Source of the DNA: Candidatus Nomurabacteria bacterium
Lineage (GTDB): Bacteria > Patescibacteriota > Minisyncoccia > Phycocordibacterales > UBA9973
DNA length: 9,377 bases
Direction: 5' to 3'
Assembly (NCBI GenBank): GCA_023267115.1
Contig: JAHFNV010000019.1
Location: 1 to 9,377, forward strand
The position numbers and the translations under genes were made by a program. Every line of letters begins with the position of its first letter. Within the stretch, counting starts at the first letter, position 1. Shown one piece after another: positions 6,123 to 9,377 of this stretch. The notes below the pieces were generated by a model. It saw only the letters and a program-made list of their open reading frames with translations. It was not told the DNA's origin and did no database searches.

Positions 6123-6145
6123 CCATCGGGATTCAACCTTGTGTC

Positions 6146-8242
6146 TTAATTCTTTTTTTCTTTGGGGTTGTTTTTTGAATCATCAGGAACGGTCGTGGAG
6201 CTTCCATTTTTCAAAGTATTGACATAATTTATCAGATCCTGATTACTCGGGGCAATGGAAAGAGCCGCTTGACCGTACGAAAGGGCGCTTGTATGATTGC
6301 CTTCACTTCGAGCTATTTGAGAAAGAACAATAAGCGCGTCAATATAATCTTGTTTTAAGGCCAGCGCTTCGTTCCCATAATTTTTGGCTTCTTCAAGCTT
6401 GCTTTGAGTAAAAGAAACACGAGCCATCGCCAGCTTCAGTCTTGGATTTAACGGATTCAAGGTTGAGGCTATTTTATAAGCTTCTATCGCTTTATCGTAA
6501 GCGCCGGTGACACCAATCAAACCGGCAGTGTTGTAAACAGAGCCGAGCATTTCGAAATTAAAATAATTGCCTCCGTCATATCTGGTAGCCGAAACAGCGC
6601 CACTCACCGCTTGGTCGAAGCTTGCTTGCAACAAAGCTTTATCCGCATCAGAGAGCGAAGCGCCCTTGCCGGCTATTTCATTCAGTTTCGCCAAATAAAC
6701 TTCCGCATAAGTACGGAGATATAAATCATTCGTATAAAGCGAAAGAGCCTTGGTGATGGAAGCTTCGGCCGCCGAGGTGGTCTGAGCCGAAAGAGTTTTA
6801 CTGAAATAAGGGACAGAAACAAGACGCTCTATGTACTTAAATGAAGCAACTGCTGACACTATCGTCACAAACACCAGAAAAAGAATGAAGGAAAAACTCT
6901 TGCGAGGATCGTTTAAGAATGATATTGAAATTTCTTCATCTCCCTGATGAAATTTAGAAACGCCAATAAATATGCCGCTAAAAGCCAGCGCTAATAAAAA
7001 TATCACCGGGCCGGTGGAATAAAGAAAGGAGGCGACGAATAAATAGAGAGACGCTATGAAAAAAGCCACCGCTTCCTGGTTTGCGACACTGACAGAGTTC
7101 TTCAGTCTGGAAAAAATGGATTCAACCCCAATTTTCATAAACAGGACAAAAAAGAAGAGCCAGGCCAAGATTGAAAGATAGCCGGTCGTTGAAAGAAGGG
7201 TTGGTAACAAACCCGAGCCGGAGTTGAAAGAAATATTCCAAAATGGTGTTGCATTAATCGCCCTCGGCTTGTAATTTGCCCATAATTCTCCAAACCTATT
7301 GGGACCGATGCCCAAAATCGGATTCTGGCGGAGTCCAGAGCTGGTAACGGCAATGGTAGTTTGAAACGTCGGCCGAACTTCGTTATTCACCAATCCTAGT
7401 TTGTTCGGAATATATCCTCCGATAAAAACTCCCGAGAGGAAAAACAGAAGGGCCACGGTAAACACGATCAAAGAAAACACCGGGAAACTGGTGCGTGTGC
7501 CATCCGCTTGATTGGGAACGGAAAAAAGCGAAACTTTGTAAACAAAAATAATCAGAGAGAAAACTCCAAGCAATATCCAAACAAGCGAAAAATTCACCGC
7601 CGCCGAGAGGACAATCGAGAGCCCGAGCATAATTCCGAGTAACCACCGCCTGAATTTTGAAACAGTAAAAAATTCAATTGCCAAAAGCGACAGCAAGACG
7701 TAAAATCCGGCATAAAGCCCAAAGGCGTTCCAAGAGCCTAAAACATTGTCGGTCTTATCGGCTAGCACTCCCAAAGATAAAAATTCCGGCATAAAAAAAC
7801 GAAAACTTTGAAATACCAAAAGGATGGCTGAAAATATAATCGTGCCGAATAAAACATTTTTCGCGCTTAAAGGATTTCTAAAAACAATTGAACAAATAAA
7901 CATTAGAAAAAAGCCGGCAAAAATAAACCAGAAGGTGCCAACGTCAAACATGGTGCCAAAAAAAGACACCTGCGGCGCGGAGGAAAAAAAAGCGGAAACA
8001 AAAAAAACCAAAACTACGGCCAGACCGGAGAGCAAAAGCCAGGATTTCGGCAATCTGATTTTGCCATCAAAAAAACGAGCCGCCGCCCAAAAAATAATGG
8101 AAACGGAGAGCCCGACAACTAAAAGCAAGCCTTTGGCAACCTCAACCGGCATCCTAGTGAAAGGCAAAAAGAAAATCGGCAGAAATACAATTATTAAAAA
8201 TAAGGCTAAGAACGAAATCCTGTCTAAAATGTTTGATAACAT
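6146..8242 (-). CDS. O-antigen ligase/polymerase-like membrane protein with C-terminal TPRs
   Basis: The N-terminal ~430 residues contain roughly a dozen hydrophobic helices. They include GSWNAFGLYAGF (169-180) and the extracytoplasmic-loop patch NPILGIGPNRFGE (307-319), which is characteristic of the Wzy_C/O-antigen ligase family. A last helix at about 450-468 is followed by a soluble region with tetratricopeptide-like repeats (about 500-672) and a basic, disordered tail. Family members polymerise or transfer undecaprenyl-linked glycans onto lipid A, proteins or pilins at the outer face of the membrane; the acceptor here is unknown. I chose the ATG at 8242 (698 residues); a TTG at 8272 would add 10. 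No Shine-Dalgarno is present. A flippase follows after 91 bp, consistent with a flip-then-ligate pathway. The family call is firm, the substrate is not. Confidence 0.85.
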   Translation of the reverse strand: MLSNILDRISFLALFLIIVFLPIFFLPFTRMPVEVAKGLLLVVGLSVSIIFWAAARFFDGKIRLPKSWLLLSGLAVVLVFFVSAFFSSAPQVSFFGTMFDVGTFWFIFAGFFLMFICSIVFRNPLSAKNVLFGTIIFSAILLVFQSFRFFMPEFLSLGVLADKTDNVLGSWNAFGLYAGFYVLLSLLAIEFFTVSKFRRWLLGIMLGLSIVLSAAVNFSLVWILLGVFSLIIFVYKVSLFSVPNQADGTRTSFPVFSLIVFTVALLFFLSGVFIGGYIPNKLGLVNNEVRPTFQTTIAVTSSGLRQNPILGIGPNRFGELWANYKPRAINATPFWNISFNSGSGLLPTLLSTTGYLSILAWLFFFVLFMKIGVESIFSRLKNSVSVANQEAVAFFIASLYLFVASFLYSTGPVIFLLALAFSGIFIGVSKFHQGDEEISISFLNDPRKSFSFILFLVFVTIVSAVASFKYIERLVSVPYFSKTLSAQTTSAAEASITKALSLYTNDLYLRTYAEVYLAKLNEIAGKGASLSDADKALLQASFDQAVSGAVSATRYDGGNYFNFEMLGSVYNTAGLIGVTGAYDKAIEAYKIASTLNPLNPRLKLAMARVSFTQSKLEEAKNYGNEALALKQDYIDALIVLSQIARSEGNHTSALSYGQAALSIAPSNQDLINYVNTLKNGSSTTVPDDSKNNPKEKKN

Positions 8243-8301
8243 GATTTTTAAAAAAAATTTATTAATAATCAAAAATTTATTTCACTTTCCGCACAACAAC
8301 T

Positions 8302-8331
8302 ATTGTATCACACTTATTAAAAAGCAAGCAA
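8302..8331 (-). promoter_or_regulatory. Promoter of the O-antigen ligase-like gene
   Basis: On the minus strand, TTGCTT (8331-8326) is followed by an 18-bp spacer ending in TGA and then TACAAT (8307-8302), an extended -10 box. Transcription would begin near 8295, leaving a leader of about 53 nt before the ATG at 8242. This is the longest leader among the promoters recognised here. Confidence 0.5.
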
Positions 8332-8337
8332 GCTTTT

Positions 8338-8483
8338 CTAAATATTAAAGCAAAAAGTCCAGGTAATTATCCCGATGCGCCACTTCAATGGAATATATTG
8401 GGCTTCATCTAGAGCAATAAGATCAAAAGGCCGGGTTTTGGAGTAATAAAGCTTAAAATGCTTTGTTTTCTCTTAAATTTCAT
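8338..8483 (-). pseudogene. Possible frameshifted small ORF of about 48 codons
   Basis: An ATG at 8483 follows a good promoter by 7 nt, but its own frame stops after 24 codons. A second frame is open from just after an in-frame TAA near 8472 down to TAG at 8338 and encodes a 44-residue, protein-like stretch that includes LYYSKTRPFDLIALDEAQ and YIPLKWRIGIITW. That frame has no start codon at its 5' end. The distance from ATG to this stop is 146 bp, one short of a multiple of three. One missing base near 8470 would therefore explain a broken small gene, or a sequencing error. Alternatives are a 24-residue leader peptide or chance. I do not recognise the product. Confidence 0.35.
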
Positions 8484-8490
8484 ACAATAT

Positions 8491-8520
8491 ATAGTATCAT
8501 GATACCTTAAATTATGTCAA
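8491..8520 (-). promoter_or_regulatory. Near-consensus promoter ahead of the small ORF, with palindrome over the -10
   Basis: On the minus strand, consensus TTGACA (8520-8515) is followed by an 18-bp spacer ending in TGA and then TACTAT (8496-8491). A perfect 12-bp palindrome GTATCATGATAC (8494-8505) overlaps the extended -10 and could be an operator. The ATG at 8483 begins 7 nt after the box, fitting a leaderless message. The promoter starts just after the stop codon of the LamG gene. Confidence 0.5.
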
Positions 8521-8521
8521 A

Positions 8522-9377
8522 TTATCTAAACTTGACTCCGCCGCGAGATTTTACGGCTGGAGTAGAAGAAGAACGAGTTTGGACTTCTTCTCCGCCGTAA
8601 GCATAGAAAGTGCTCGGTGAGTTTTGATTGTTGTACTCGGTACCAATCCAGCCGGCGGTGCGGGCAGTGTTGGAGATCCGAACTTCGTCCTCTAGCCCGC
8701 TAAATGCTAGCGTGGGCGTACCACTAGGTTTGAGATGGCCAAGCAAGAAGTTGCCAGCGGCTCCATAGACGATACTCCCTGTAACGGGCGAACTGACTGC
8801 CAACGCCCCATTGACATATAAATAGAAATTTGCTCCGTCATAGACCGCCGTAAATTGGGTCCACACTGAAGCACTGATGGCCGCTTCGACAATTGTAGTG
8901 CTGCCGTTGTAGATAGCAGCCCCGCCCTTCCCGGATGTATTTCCAATCAGTCCTGAATAGCCAAAATTGGTGCAATCCGACGAGCAATCTATTGCACGTA
9001 AAATCTGCTGTACTGCGCCATTGGTTCGTGTCGTATTGAACCAAACGGATGTCGAAACCGCAGATGCCGGGAGTAAGCTCGCAGACCTCGTGATATTCAA
9101 ATAATCATTACTCCCGTCAAAACTTGTCGCATTCCCGATCTGCCCTGTTGCCCCAAAAGTCACCCCTCCAGACTGCGCTCCATTATTGGCATTGGAAGTT
9201 GAATCCGTCGCCGGACTGGAGGCATTGTGCATATGCCACACACCCTTGTAATTTGAGTCCCAAACATTAGTGGCATCAGATTGATCAGAAGCTCCGGCAT
9301 TGCCGTAATAAATGTAGATAACAGTGTCAGCCGAAGCGGAAAGAGTGGGAATCTTGACCCAGGCAACCACTGCTCCA
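8522..9377 (-). CDS. DUF2341 and LamG-domain surface protein, 3' part
   Basis: The reading frame is open to the right window edge, so the N-terminus is missing and 284 C-terminal residues are visible. It begins in a DUF2341 domain (VAWVKIPTLSASADTVIYIYYGN, here only its end). A LamG-type concanavalin A-like jellyroll follows, from GVWHMHN through IGNATSFDGSNDYL to the family-typical end LEDEVRISNTAR and WIGTEYNNQNSPSTFYAY. Such domains occur in large secreted or surface adhesins and bind sugars or proteins; ligand and anchoring are not visible. The tail after the jellyroll is short, Ser-rich and ends in SRGGVKFR, with no LPXTG-like sorting motif or C-terminal helix. The gene looks richer in G+C than its neighbours: 9121-9180 has 35 of 60 G/C, whereas 3841-3900 in the ABC gene has 15 of 60. 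Confidence 0.88.
   Translation of the reverse strand, partial: GAVVAWVKIPTLSASADTVIYIYYGNAGASDQSDATNVWDSNYKGVWHMHNASSPATDSTSNANNGAQSGGVTFGATGQIGNATSFDGSNDYLNITRSASLLPASAVSTSVWFNTTRTNGAVQQILRAIDCSSDCTNFGYSGLIGNTSGKGGAAIYNGSTTIVEAAISASVWTQFTAVYDGANFYLYVNGALAVSSPVTGSIVYGAAGNFLLGHLKPSGTPTLAFSGLEDEVRISNTARTAGWIGTEYNNQNSPSTFYAYGGEEVQTRSSSTPAVKSRGGVKFR

Larger units (their letters stand above)
8273..8521. other. Intergenic region between the LamG gene and the ligase-like gene
   Basis: This 249-bp gap contains, on the minus strand, a near-consensus promoter with a palindrome, a probable broken small ORF, and then the promoter and leader of the O-antigen ligase-like gene. I see no convincing terminator for the LamG gene, no tRNA and no tandem repeat in it. 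Confidence 0.5.

Noticed and set aside
8243..8272. TTG at 8272 as the start of the ligase-like gene
   Set aside because: An ATG lies 10 codons downstream, directly before the hydrophobic N-terminus; the extension is a low-complexity Lys/Phe/Ile stretch. It cannot be fully excluded.
7824..8348. 174-codon plus-strand frame opposite the O-antigen ligase-like gene
   Set aside because: It is a Lys/Thr-rich low-complexity shadow of the N-terminal membrane helices, and it would run over the ligase gene promoter.
1..9377. CRISPR array, transposase, integrase, toxin-antitoxin or defence system
   Set aside because: I found no spaced direct repeats and no such protein motifs in any frame; the only mobile-like features are short palindromes and the MITE-like element.

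Overview
The window looks like a stretch of chromosome from a candidate phyla radiation (Patescibacteria, probably Parcubacteria-like) bacterium. This is an inference from several features. The DNA is AT-rich with compact, mostly co-directional genes. There is a minimal FtsB-like divisome protein, a MurJ-like flippase next to an O-antigen-ligase/TPR protein, and a DUF2341 plus LamG surface protein. No recognisable Shine-Dalgarno sequence precedes any start codon. Small palindromic repeats lie inside essential genes. All stops are TAA or TAG where readable, and nothing suggests UGA recoding.

Layout, from the right edge leftwards, which is the direction of transcription of nearly everything (minus strand). 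The 3' part of a LamG-type extracellular protein gene enters from the right edge (8522-9377). A 250-bp gap follows, holding a near-consensus promoter, a small frameshifted ORF and the promoter of the next gene. Then come an O-antigen ligase/polymerase-like membrane protein with C-terminal TPRs (6146-8242), a 70-bp MITE-like inverted-repeat element that touches the next start codon, a MurJ/MviN-type lipid flippase (4354-6054) ending in an AT-rich terminator, an ABC exporter of the MsbA/BmrA type with its own apparently leaderless promoter (2566-4323), and lepA (elongation factor 4, 598-2559) only 6 bp behind it. To the left, a 37-residue single-pass membrane protein runs on the plus strand (472-585), divergent from an ftsB-like gene (75-452). 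The ftsB-like stop codon lies 3 bp before a tRNA-Gly(CCC), which ends at the window edge.

Functionally, the right two thirds reads as an envelope module: a glycan ligase/polymerase, a MOP-superfamily flippase, an ABC exporter and a large adhesin-like protein. The left third is cell division and translation housekeeping. The most striking features are not whole genes. LepA is about 50 residues longer than the usual ~600, and by-eye comparison places nearly all the excess in four short in-frame insertions, one of which is encoded by a perfect 31-bp palindrome and another by nested inverted repeats. MurJ carries a comparable perfect 31-bp palindrome in frame. Three promoters with an extended -10 (TGnTAnnnT) sit only 6-7 nt from a start codon, suggesting leaderless mRNAs. 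I see no CRISPR array, transposase, integrase or obvious defence system, so this is mainly a core-genome window sprinkled with short palindromic elements.
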